DNA of 64,000 nt, from NCBI RefSeq assembly GCF_046348265.1, contig NZ_JAXMEO010000009.1; one strand, 5' to 3'. Numbering within the stretch: position 1 is the first letter of the stretch; each line of letters starts with the position of its first letter. The notes below the pieces were generated by a model that was not told where the DNA came from, searched no databases, and saw only the letters and a list, made by a program, of their open reading frames with translations. The stretch is from Pelomonas sp937871895 (lineage in GTDB: Bacteria; Pseudomonadota; Gammaproteobacteria; Burkholderiales; Burkholderiaceae_C). This document shows positions 45,765 to 53,273 of the stretch, one piece after another. A program made the position numbers and the translations under genes.

Positions 45765-46460
45765 ATGCCGCCAGTCATCGGCAACTTCAGCCCCGCCGCC
45801 GTCGCGCGCTGCCTACCCTTCGCGCTCTTCATGGGCCTGCTCGCGGTGCGGGGCTACCTGCCCGACGCCTGGCTCGCGGAATGGGGCGTTGATCGACGCT
45901 GGCTCTACGGGCTGCAGGTGCTGCCTTCGGCGCTGCTGCTGTGGCTGTGGCGGCGCGAGTTCGGTGAGCTGGCGCGCCAGAACTGGCCAGCGGCGCGCGA
46001 GCTGCTCCAATCGGTCGGTGTGGGCATCGCGCTGTTCCTGATCTGGATCCAGCTCGACGCACCTTGGATGCAGCTGGAACCCGCAGCGGCTGGCTTTGTG
46101 CCGGTGAGCCCCGATGGCGCCCTGGAGTGGCCGCTGATCGCCTTGCGGCTCTTTGGCGCGGTGCTGGTCGTGCCGCTGATGGAAGAGCTGTTCTGGCGCA
46201 GCTTCCTGATGCGCTGGATCGAGCATCCGCAGTTCGAACGCGTCGACCCGGCACGCATCGGCCTGCGGGCCATCGTGCTGTCGACCTTCGTGTTCGTGCT
46301 CGCCCACACCTTGTGGCTGGCTGCGGCCATCGCCGGCCTGGCCTTTGCCTGGCTGTACCGGCGCGAAGGCCGATTGGCCTCGGCCGTGGTGGCGCATGCT
46401 GTCACCAACCTGCTGCTCGGGCTGTGGGTGGTCAAGACGGGCCAGTGGGCGTTCTGGTGA
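45765..46460 (+). CDS. CAAX prenyl protease-related protein (CPBP family, EPS/PEP-CTERM-associated type)
   Basis: 231-aa integral membrane protein of the CPBP/ABI protease family with about six helices. Motif 1 is VVPLMEELFWRSFLMRWIEH (EExxxR type), motif 2 VFVLAHTLWLAA, and motif 3 AHAVTNLLLGLWVV. This is the pattern of the CAAX-protease-related proteins seen near PEP-CTERM and exosortase loci (TIGR03008-like). Its substrates are unknown. The start is ATG 45765; the upstream open frame is the R3 repeat. It converges with the HTH gene, overlapping it by 29 bases. Confidence 0.82.
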   Translation: MPPVIGNFSPAAVARCLPFALFMGLLAVRGYLPDAWLAEWGVDRRWLYGLQVLPSALLLWLWRREFGELARQNWPAARELLQSVGVGIALFLIWIQLDAPWMQLEPAAAGFVPVSPDGALEWPLIALRLFGAVLVVPLMEELFWRSFLMRWIEHPQFERVDPARIGLRAIVLSTFVFVLAHTLWLAAAIAGLAFAWLYRREGRLASAVVAHAVTNLLLGLWVVKTGQWAFW

Positions 46461-47193
46461 CGCGCTGCAGGTCTTTGAACGCCTCAAACAGCCAGGACCG
46501 CATGCCCATCACCAACGAGTAGCTGCGCTTCTCGTGCAAGGGCAGGCGCTGGTCCAGCAGGTGCTGGCGCGCAAAGTCCTCGGCCACGCGGCGCAGGCGC
46601 TCGTTCAGGTCGCGCGCGGCGGCCGTCGAGAGCTGGCCGTGCACCAGCATCAGCAGCTCGCCCTCGCCGTCAAAGCCCGCATCGAAGAAGTCCTGCACCA
46701 CCCGTTCGCGAAAGAACTGCATCACCGGCCCGCGCGGCCGCCAGCGGAAGGTCTTGGACACGCGCAGCTTGTAGCGGTTCAGCGGCCGCAGCTCGATGAT
46801 GCCGAGCCGGTCCAGCTGCGCCAGATGCTTCACCACCTCGGCTTCGGTCAGCCGGTAGGCCGCCAGCATCTGCTCCACCGTCCACTGGCTCAGGCAGCAG
46901 ATGGCCACCAGCAGCAGCCGCGTGTCGGCCACCACGGCGCGCTCCTGCGCGAGCGTCAGTTCGCGCTGCGCCGGCTGCTCGGTTGCAAGGCGCGCCGCCA
47001 GGTCGGCAAAGTCGCAGTGCAGCACACGGCAGATCTCGTCCACGCGCGAGAGCGGCATCTCGCCGCCCGCCGCAAACATGCGCTTTACGCTGGACTCTGA
47101 GAGGCCCAGCGCCTGAGCCAGCTCCGCATAGCTGAGGCCGCGCGACTTCAATTCGGACTTGAGCAGGGCGATGAGGGAATGCGTCGTCGTCAT
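46432..47193 (-). CDS. HTH-type (XRE) transcriptional regulator
   Basis: 253 aa. Residues 6-60 form an XRE HTH: LKSRGLSYAELAQALGLSES then SVKRMFAAGGEMPLSRVDEI. A second region (about 85-135) looks like a winged helix (LSQWTVEQMLAAYRLTEAEV, LGIIELRPLNRYKLRVS), and the C-terminal part (140-245) is helical. This form is common in Burkholderiales with unknown targets. It is divergent from the seven-gene operon starting at 47342, with a 148-bp spacer, so it is the natural candidate regulator. Confidence 0.8.
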   Translation of the reverse strand: MTTTHSLIALLKSELKSRGLSYAELAQALGLSESSVKRMFAAGGEMPLSRVDEICRVLHCDFADLAARLATEQPAQRELTLAQERAVVADTRLLLVAICCLSQWTVEQMLAAYRLTEAEVVKHLAQLDRLGIIELRPLNRYKLRVSKTFRWRPRGPVMQFFRERVVQDFFDAGFDGEGELLMLVHGQLSTAAARDLNERLRRVAEDFARQHLLDQRLPLHEKRSYSLVMGMRSWLFEAFKDLQRVTRTPTGPS

Positions 47194-47341
47194 GAGGGCC
47201 TGTTGACACTACGGCATGGGCCCTGCACGGTAGCGCAGGACGGCACCGGCGGTGGCGATAGGCGATGCCACGCGTTTGCCGCCTTGCCAGACGGCGTAGC
47301 GCGCGCAGCATGCACAGCCGTGTCTCACTGCTGAACGCCAC

Positions 47342-47758
47342 ATGCCACGCCAGGTTCTGTCTGCCCTCGTGCTTTCATTGGTTTTCGCTGGCTCATCGAG
47401 CCACGCCCAATCCGAGCTCTCCGCCGCCAGCGCGCTCTCGGGCCTGCCGATCGCCGTCTCCGCTGTCGGGGGCCTCGCGGTCTCCAGCCTGGTGGCCGGC
47501 ATGACGCTGGTCGTCGTGGGTGTCGAGACCGTGGCGGGCAGCACCGTCTGGGTGCTGGAGCGCGCGAGCGACGGCGCACGCGTGAGCCTCACCTTCACCG
47601 GCAAGGTCGTCGGCAGCGCCTCCACCGCAGTGGGCGCGGTGGTGACGGTGTCGGCCGTGGGCGCGGGCACCGTGCTGTCCGTCGCCGGCCGGGCCATCGC
47701 CTTCGTGCCCAACGAGATCGGCAAGGCCCTGTTGCATCACGAGAAGCTGAGCCGATGA
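47342..47758 (+). CDS. Small exported protein of unknown function, first gene of lipid operon
   Basis: 138 aa. A signal peptide (LSALVLSLVFAGSSSHA) precedes about 115 residues that are very rich in Val, Ala, Gly, Ser and Thr, with hydrophobic stretches (SLVAGMTLVVVGVETVAGST and VVTVSAVGAGTVLSVAGRAI) and a short basic tail. It is periplasmic or membrane-associated. I do not recognise the family. It overlaps the DUF2145 gene by four bases (ATGA) and opens a chain of seven overlapping genes. Confidence 0.65.
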   Translation: MPRQVLSALVLSLVFAGSSSHAQSELSAASALSGLPIAVSAVGGLAVSSLVAGMTLVVVGVETVAGSTVWVLERASDGARVSLTFTGKVVGSASTAVGAVVTVSAVGAGTVLSVAGRAIAFVPNEIGKALLHHEKLSR

Positions 47759-48594
47759 GGCGCGTCCTCGCGGCGGCCCTGCTGGCTGCCACTCTCACGG
47801 CCCACGCCGGCCGACCCTGCGAAGAGGCCCCGCAAAGCACCGCCCAGGTCGAGCAGGGGCTGGAGCTGGCGCTGCGCACCGCCCAGGCGCTTGACGCCAG
47901 CGGCGCCCGCGTCGTGCTGCTGGCGCGCGCGGGGCAAGACCTCAGCCGCTACGGCCTGCAGTGGTCGCATTTCGGCCTGGTCTACCGCGATGAGGCCGCC
48001 GGCGCCTGGCGCGTGCTGCACAAGCTCAACGACTGCGGCACCGCCAACGCCGCCATCTACCGCCAGGGCCTGGGCGAGTTCTTTCTGGACCGGCCCCACC
48101 GCTACGAGGCCGCCTTCGTGGTGCCCGAGCCGGCGCTGCAGCAGCAACTGCTCGCAGCTTTGGCCCAGCCGACGACCACCCTGGCCCTGCACGAGCCTCG
48201 CTACAGCATGGTGGCCTACGCCTGGGGCCAGACCTACCAGCAGAGCAATCAATGGGCGTTGGAGACCTTGGCCTTGGCCGCCGCGCCGCAGCCGGTGCCT
48301 GACCGCCGCGCCGCCCAGGCCTGGCTGCGCGCTCAGGGCTACCGCCCCAGCGACCTGCACCTCAGCACCGCCACGCGCCTGGGCGCGCGGCTCACGCGCG
48401 CCAACATCGCCTTCGACGACCACCCAACGGCCCGGCGCTTTGCCGGCCACATCGAGACCGTCACCGCCGACTCGGTGTTCGACTGGCTGACCCGCAGCGG
48501 CCGCGCGAGAGCGCCAGCGCGCGTGCCATCGCCGACCCCGCCCAGCCCGGCGGCCATGCAGAATCCCGCCACGCCGACTGCGCCCCCACCATGA
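47755..48594 (+). CDS. DUF2145 family exported protein
   Basis: 279 aa with a signal peptide (VLAAALLAATLTAHAG). The DUF2145 domain covers about 25-245: VEQGLELALRTAQALDA, WSHFGLVYRD, VLHKLNDCGTANAAIYRQGL, EPRYSMVAYAWGQTYQQSNQ and WALETLA. The His in WSHFGLVY and a late S/N-Q-W-x-L-E block are reminiscent of permuted NlpC/P60 folds, though the expected Cys is replaced, so this is only a hint. The C-terminal 35 residues are Pro/Ala/Thr-rich. It is exported and overlaps both neighbours by four bases. Its biochemical role is unknown. Confidence 0.82.
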   Translation: MRRVLAAALLAATLTAHAGRPCEEAPQSTAQVEQGLELALRTAQALDASGARVVLLARAGQDLSRYGLQWSHFGLVYRDEAAGAWRVLHKLNDCGTANAAIYRQGLGEFFLDRPHRYEAAFVVPEPALQQQLLAALAQPTTTLALHEPRYSMVAYAWGQTYQQSNQWALETLALAAAPQPVPDRRAAQAWLRAQGYRPSDLHLSTATRLGARLTRANIAFDDHPTARRFAGHIETVTADSVFDWLTRSGRARAPARVPSPTPPSPAAMQNPATPTAPPP

Positions 48595-50501
48595 GCCACT
48601 CCGCCAACCAGTTCAACCTGCTCGGCCAGCGCCGCTTTGCGCCCTTCTTCTGGACGCAGTTCCTCGGCGCGGGCAATGACAACCTGTTCAAGTTCGCCTT
48701 CACGGTGCTGGTGACCTACCACTTGCAGCTGGCCTGGCTGCCGCCCAGCCTCGCGGGGCTGGCGATCGGCGCGCTCTTCATCCTGCCCTTCGTGCTGTTC
48801 TCGGCCACGGCCGGGCAGTTGGCTGACAAGTACGACAAAGCCCGCGTGATGCAGCTCGTCAAGTCGCTGGAGGTCGGCATCATGGCGCTGGCGGCCTGGG
48901 GTTTCATGCAGTCCCACGTGCCCGCGCTGCTGGCCTGCGTCTTCCTGATGGGCCTGCACTCCACGCTGTTCGGCCCCGTCAAGTACGCCTACCTGCCCCA
49001 GCACCTGGGCGAGCACGAGCTCACCGGCGGCAATGGCATGGTCGAGATGGGCACCTTCGTCGCCATCCTGCTCGGCAACCTGGCCGGCGGCCTCTTGATC
49101 GCCCTGCCCCAGGTCGGCCCGCAGGCGGTGGCGATGTCGGCCTTTGGCCTCGCGGTGCTGGGCCGGCTCACGGCGCAGGCGATTCCCGCCAGCCCGTCCA
49201 CCGACCCGGCCTTGAGGATCAACTGGAACCCAGTCACCGAGACCTGGGCCAACCTGAAGCTCGCGCACCGGCAGATCGCCGTGTTCCGCTCGCTGCTCGG
49301 CATCTCGTGGATGTGGTTCTTCGGCGCCGTCTTCCTCGCCAACTTCCCGGCCTTTGCCAAGGAGGTGCTGCACGGTGACGAGCACGTGGCCTCGGTGCTG
49401 CTGATGACCTTCTCCATCGGCATCGGCATCGGCTCGCTGCTGTGCGAGAAGCTCTCGCGCCGCCACGTCGATATCGGCCTGGTGCCGCTGGGCGCCATCG
49501 GCATGAGCGTCTTCGCCATTGACCTCTACTTCGCCTCACGCGCGCTGCCGCCGGCTGAGTCGCTCTCCGTCAGCGCCTTCCTGGCCGAGGCGCGGCACTG
49601 GCGCGTGCTGGCCGACCTGGCCCTGCTCGCGCTCTTCGCCGGCATCTACAGCGTGCCCATGTACGCGCTCATCCAGCTGCGCGCCAAACCCAGCCACCGC
49701 GCCCGCATCATTGCCGCCAACAACATCCTCAACGCGCTGTTCATGATCGCCAGCTCGCTGCTGGCCGGCGCCCTGCTCTCGGCGGGTTGCAGCATCCCCG
49801 AGCTCTTCCTCGTGCTCGGCATCGCCAACGCCGTGGTGGCGGGCTACATCTTCTTCATCGTCCCCGAGTACCTGCTGCGTTTCTTCGCCTTCGTGCTCAC
49901 GCACTGGGTCTACCGATTCAAGGTGCGTGGCGACGAACACATCCCCACGCGAGGCGCGGCCCTGCTGGTCTGCAACCACGTCAGCTATGTGGACGCCGTG
50001 CTGCTGATGGCCGCCAGCCCCCGGCCCATCCGCTTCATCATGGACCACCGCATCTTTGCCACACCCGTGCTCGGCTGGTTCTTCCGCCTCGTCAAGGCCA
50101 TCCCCGTCGCGCCGCGCAGCGAAGACCCCGCCGCCTACGCCGCTGCCTTTGCCGCTGCGCGCCAGGTCCTGATGGACGGCGAGCTGCTGCTGATCTTCCC
50201 CGAGGGCGGCCTCACCCGTGACGGCGCGCTCAAGCCCTTCAAGCCCGGCGTCATGAAGATCCTCGCCGACCTGCCGCCCGAGCAGCGCTCCAGCTTGCAG
50301 GTCATTCCCTGCGCGCTGCACAACTTGTGGGGCAGCTTTTTCTCGCACGCGAGTGGCAAGGGAGCGATGACCGAGCCTTTTCGGCGCGGGGTGTTCAATG
50401 AGGTGGGGCTGAGCGTCGGCGAGCCGCTGCCTGCGGACGCTGTCTCGCCCGAGTTGCTGCAGGCGCGCGTGGCCGCCGAGCTTGAACGGGGGATGGACTG
50501 A
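48591..50501 (+). CDS. MFS transporter fused to PlsC-type acyltransferase (LplT-Aas-like)
   Basis: 636 aa. Residues 1-420 are an MFS transporter with about 12 helices (ARFAPFFWTQFLGAGNDNLF in the first; FVLFSATAGQLADKYDKAR the MFS loop). Residues 430-636 are a glycerolipid acyltransferase: block I NHVSYVDAVLLMA (H-x4-D), block II IRFIMDHRIF, block III FPEGGLTRDG, block IV VIPCALHNLWG. This is the layout of lysophospholipid flippase/acyltransferase proteins (LplT + Aas without the acyl-ACP synthetase). It probably moves a lysolipid inward and reacylates it. It lies in the overlapping operon before two small membrane proteins. Confidence 0.88.
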   Translation: MSHSANQFNLLGQRRFAPFFWTQFLGAGNDNLFKFAFTVLVTYHLQLAWLPPSLAGLAIGALFILPFVLFSATAGQLADKYDKARVMQLVKSLEVGIMALAAWGFMQSHVPALLACVFLMGLHSTLFGPVKYAYLPQHLGEHELTGGNGMVEMGTFVAILLGNLAGGLLIALPQVGPQAVAMSAFGLAVLGRLTAQAIPASPSTDPALRINWNPVTETWANLKLAHRQIAVFRSLLGISWMWFFGAVFLANFPAFAKEVLHGDEHVASVLLMTFSIGIGIGSLLCEKLSRRHVDIGLVPLGAIGMSVFAIDLYFASRALPPAESLSVSAFLAEARHWRVLADLALLALFAGIYSVPMYALIQLRAKPSHRARIIAANNILNALFMIASSLLAGALLSAGCSIPELFLVLGIANAVVAGYIFFIVPEYLLRFFAFVLTHWVYRFKVRGDEHIPTRGAALLVCNHVSYVDAVLLMAASPRPIRFIMDHRIFATPVLGWFFRLVKAIPVAPRSEDPAAYAAAFAAARQVLMDGELLLIFPEGGLTRDGALKPFKPGVMKILADLPPEQRSSLQVIPCALHNLWGSFFSHASGKGAMTEPFRRGVFNEVGLSVGEPLPADAVSPELLQARVAAELERGMD

Positions 50502-50785
50502 TGGGCCGCTGGATCCTGATCGTGCTGCTGGGCGTCGCCACGCTCGGCTTTGGCGCCGCCAGCCTGTGCGGCGGCTTTTTCACCCTCGCTTCGCTGCCCG
50601 AAGTGCTGAGCGGCAAGAACGGCTACGCCGGCGCAGCGCTCGTGATCGGTGGGCCCAGCCTGCTGATCGGCGGCGGCCTGTGCTGGCTGTCCGTTCGCTT
50701 GTTGCAACGCGTGTGGCGCAGCGCGCCGTCGCCAGTGCCCAAGACCACGGAGACCACGGAGCCCCATGATGAGCCCACGCCCTGA
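50501..50785 (+). CDS. Small membrane protein 1 of lipid operon
   Basis: 94 aa with two helices, ILIVLLGVATLGFGAASLCG then a second stretch AALVIGGPSLLIGGGLCWLS, and a polar tail of TTE repeats. LGFGAASLCGGFFTLASL is clearly like LGFGSLSFCGGFISLSLL in the next gene, so the two are paralogues. The ATG shares one base with the preceding stop. It has no known family or motif. Loss of a Cys or conserved GGF/L could be tested by alignment. Confidence 0.65.
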   Translation: MGRWILIVLLGVATLGFGAASLCGGFFTLASLPEVLSGKNGYAGAALVIGGPSLLIGGGLCWLSVRLLQRVWRSAPSPVPKTTETTEPHDEPTP

Positions 50786-51035
50786 GTCAACGCCTCCGCG
50801 TCTGCACGGCGCCGCCCGTGCGCTGCTCATCGTCGTGCTGCTGGTGATGCTGCTCGGTTTTGGCTCTTTGAGCTTCTGCGGCGGGTTCATCTCCCTGTCC
50901 TTGCTGGCCGAGAGCCGGCGGCCCAGTGCCGAATGGATGTTCCTGCTGATCTCCCTCCCGGGATTGCTGGTGTGCGGCTGGGCAGCGCTGAAGGTGTTGC
51001 GGCGTTTGCTCGGCTTGATCTTCCAGCGCTCGTGA
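50766..51035 (+). CDS. Small membrane protein 2 of lipid operon
   Basis: 89 aa, paralogue of the preceding gene and overlapping it by 20 bases. Two helices (ARALLIVVLLVMLLGFGSLS, then MFLLISLPGLLVCGWAAL) with the shared LGFG..S.CGGF block and a basic C-terminus (RRLLGLIFQRS). The function is unknown. The position directly before the Lgt-like gene suggests a scaffold or channel for it. Confidence 0.65.
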   Translation: MMSPRPESTPPRLHGAARALLIVVLLVMLLGFGSLSFCGGFISLSLLAESRRPSAEWMFLLISLPGLLVCGWAALKVLRRLLGLIFQRS

Positions 51036-51769
51036 TCGCCGACCTCGCCACCGCCGGCTGGGTGCACAGCGCCTTCGAGTGGGCCGGCATGGGGCTTGGC
51101 GCCTGGTTGTGGCGGCGGCAGTTGCCACGTGCGGCAGGCCCAATGTCGCCGGACAACTTCGCCGTCCTCGTCGGCCTGCTACTCGGCGCCGGCCTCGGCA
51201 ACAAGCTGGTTTTTCTGATCGAGCGGCCCGATGTGTTGATGGCCATGCTTCAAGGCCAGCCACTGTGGCCGGGGCAGAGCATCGTGGGCGGTCTGCTTGG
51301 CGGGCTCATCGGCGTCGAGATGGCCAAGAAGCTCTCCCAGCAGACGCGCAGCACGGGCGATGCAATGGTGTGGCCCCTGGTGCTGGGCATCAGCATCGGC
51401 CGCGTGGGTTGCTTCATCGCCGGCTTGCATGACGACACCTACGGCGTTGCGACCACGTTGCCTTGGGGCGTGGACTTTGGCGATGGCATCCCGCGCCACC
51501 CGACTCAGCTCTACGAGATCGGCGTGCTCATGCTGCTCGGCACGGCGTTGCATCACCTGCGCGCCCGCCTCGCCACGACACCCGGCCTCGCCTTCAAGCT
51601 CTTCCTCTCCAGCTACCTGGGCTGGCGGTTCGTCGTCGAGTTCCTGAAGCCCGTGCCGGTGGCCTACCCGCTCGGGCTCTCGGGCATTCAGTGGACCTGC
51701 TTGTTCGCTCTGCTGCTCTATCTGCCTTTCGTATGGCGCGACGCGCGCCCGACCTTGGTCCAAGCATGA
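51032..51769 (+). CDS. Lgt-like prolipoprotein diacylglyceryl transferase family protein
   Basis: 245-aa membrane protein of the Lgt fold. Typical Lgt features are VGLLLGAGLGNKLVFLIERP, QSIVGGLLGGLIGVEMAKK, the ISIGRVGCFIAGLHDDTYG block (Lgt GRxGNFxxG region, N replaced by C) and RHPTQLYEIGV (the H-P-x-Q-L-Y-E motif). True Lgt moves diacylglyceryl from phosphatidylglycerol to a lipoprotein Cys. This is shorter and divergent, so it probably transfers or rearranges a glycerolipid head group with another acceptor. The GTG start overlaps the preceding stop; the radical-SAM gene overlaps its end by four bases. Confidence 0.82.
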   Translation: MIADLATAGWVHSAFEWAGMGLGAWLWRRQLPRAAGPMSPDNFAVLVGLLLGAGLGNKLVFLIERPDVLMAMLQGQPLWPGQSIVGGLLGGLIGVEMAKKLSQQTRSTGDAMVWPLVLGISIGRVGCFIAGLHDDTYGVATTLPWGVDFGDGIPRHPTQLYEIGVLMLLGTALHHLRARLATTPGLAFKLFLSSYLGWRFVVEFLKPVPVAYPLGLSGIQWTCLFALLLYLPFVWRDARPTLVQA

Positions 51770-53217
51770 CTCGCAAAGTCCGCCCCTACCTCTTCTACGA
51801 CACCACGCAGTCCGTCTGCACGACCTGCCTGCACCCCGTCGAGGCCAAGATCCTGGTCAAGGACGGCAAGGTCTACATGGACAAGTGGTGCCCCGCGCAC
51901 GGCACCGAGCGCGTGCTGGTGAGCGATGACGCCGACTACTACCGCCTGTGCCGCGAGGTCTACGTCAAGCCGCCCGAGATGCCGGCGCGCTTTGCCACGC
52001 CGATGCAGTACGGCTGCCCCTATGACTGCGGCCTGTGCCCCGACCACATGCAGCACAGCTGCCTGTCCATCGTCGAGATCAGCGACCACTGCAATCTGCG
52101 CTGCCCCACCTGCTATGCGGGCTCCGGCCCCGAGCGCACCACGCACCGCAGCTTTGAAGACGTCATCGCCATGCTCGACACCGTCGTCGCCAGCGAGGGC
52201 GAAGCCGACGTGGTGCAGATCTCGGGCGGCGAGCCCACGCTGCACCCCGCTTTCTTCGAGATCCTCGACGCCGCACGCGCCCGGCCCATCAAGCACCTGA
52301 TGGTCAACACCAACGGCTTGCGCATCGCCCAAGACGCAGCCTTTGCCGAACGCCTCGCCAGCTACGCGCCGGGCATCGAGGTCTATCTGCAGTTCGACTC
52401 GCTGCGCCGCGAGGCGCTGATGGACCTGCGCGGTGCCGACCTGCGCGGCCCGCACGACGCCGCGCTCAAGCGCCTCAACGAGCTCGGCGTCTCGACCACG
52501 CTCGTCATGACCGTCAAGCGCGGCGTCAACGACGACGAGGTCGGCGACATCATTCGCCACGGCGAGTCCTATGCCTGCGTGCGCGGCGTGACCCTGCAAC
52601 CCATCCAAGACGCCGGCCGCGTCGAAGGCTACGACCCGGCGCGCCACCGCCTCACCGTCAGCGAACTGCGCCGCAGGATCGCGGAGCAGAGCGGCAGCTT
52701 CACCCTGCAAGACGTGCTGCCCGTGCCCTGCAACCCCGACACGCTGGCCATGGCCTACGCACTGCGCAAGCCCGGCGGCGGCCTCGTGCCCCTCACCCGC
52801 TTCGTCGACCCCGCCACCTTGCTGGCCGGCGACCGCAGCACCATCAGCTTTGAACGCGACCTCGACCTGCGCAGCCAGCTCTTCAAGCTCTTCTCAACCA
52901 ACCACTCGCCCGAGAGCGGCGCCAACTGCCTCTCCGAGCTGCTCTGCTGCCTGCCCCGCATCGACGCCCCAAGCCTCAGCTACCGCGACGTCTTCCGCGT
53001 CCTCATCGTCCAGTTCATGGACGCCCAATCCCTCGACATCCGCGCGCTCAAGAAGAGCTGCGTCCACATGGCGCAGGCCGATGGCCGGATGATCCCGTTC
53101 GAGGCCTACAACCTGTTCTATCGGGATGAGAAGGCTGTGGCGGTGGCAAGGATTCGGGAGGGGCTGGAATCCGCACGGCAACGCCGCAGCAGCATCCCAA
53201 TCAGCGCAAGCACTTAG
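51766..53217 (+). CDS. Radical SAM protein resembling tetraether-lipid synthase (Tes/MJ0619 group)
   Basis: 483 aa. The N-terminus has a rubredoxin-like metal site (VCTTCLHPVE then KWCPAHG). It is followed by YGCPYDCGLCPDHMQHSC, an extra Cys-rich segment, and the radical-SAM motif DHCNLRCPTCYAG (C-x3-C-x2-C), then SGGEPTLHP. The C-terminal part has more Cys (NCLSELLCCLP, KKSCVHMAQ). The order of a Cys-rich start, GCPxDCGLC and CNLRCPxC is that of the archaeal enzyme that joins lipid chains into tetraethers, and of bacterial relatives. Beside an Lgt-like protein and a PlsC fusion, carbon-carbon bond formation on membrane lipids is a reasonable guess. It is the final gene of the operon. Confidence 0.82.
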   Translation: MTRKVRPYLFYDTTQSVCTTCLHPVEAKILVKDGKVYMDKWCPAHGTERVLVSDDADYYRLCREVYVKPPEMPARFATPMQYGCPYDCGLCPDHMQHSCLSIVEISDHCNLRCPTCYAGSGPERTTHRSFEDVIAMLDTVVASEGEADVVQISGGEPTLHPAFFEILDAARARPIKHLMVNTNGLRIAQDAAFAERLASYAPGIEVYLQFDSLRREALMDLRGADLRGPHDAALKRLNELGVSTTLVMTVKRGVNDDEVGDIIRHGESYACVRGVTLQPIQDAGRVEGYDPARHRLTVSELRRRIAEQSGSFTLQDVLPVPCNPDTLAMAYALRKPGGGLVPLTRFVDPATLLAGDRSTISFERDLDLRSQLFKLFSTNHSPESGANCLSELLCCLPRIDAPSLSYRDVFRVLIVQFMDAQSLDIRALKKSCVHMAQADGRMIPFEAYNLFYRDEKAVAVARIREGLESARQRRSSIPISAST

Positions 53218-53273
53218 CTGGATGCATTCACAGTCATTGATAATCGCCGGCGACCCACTCAGGAGGTGCGCCG

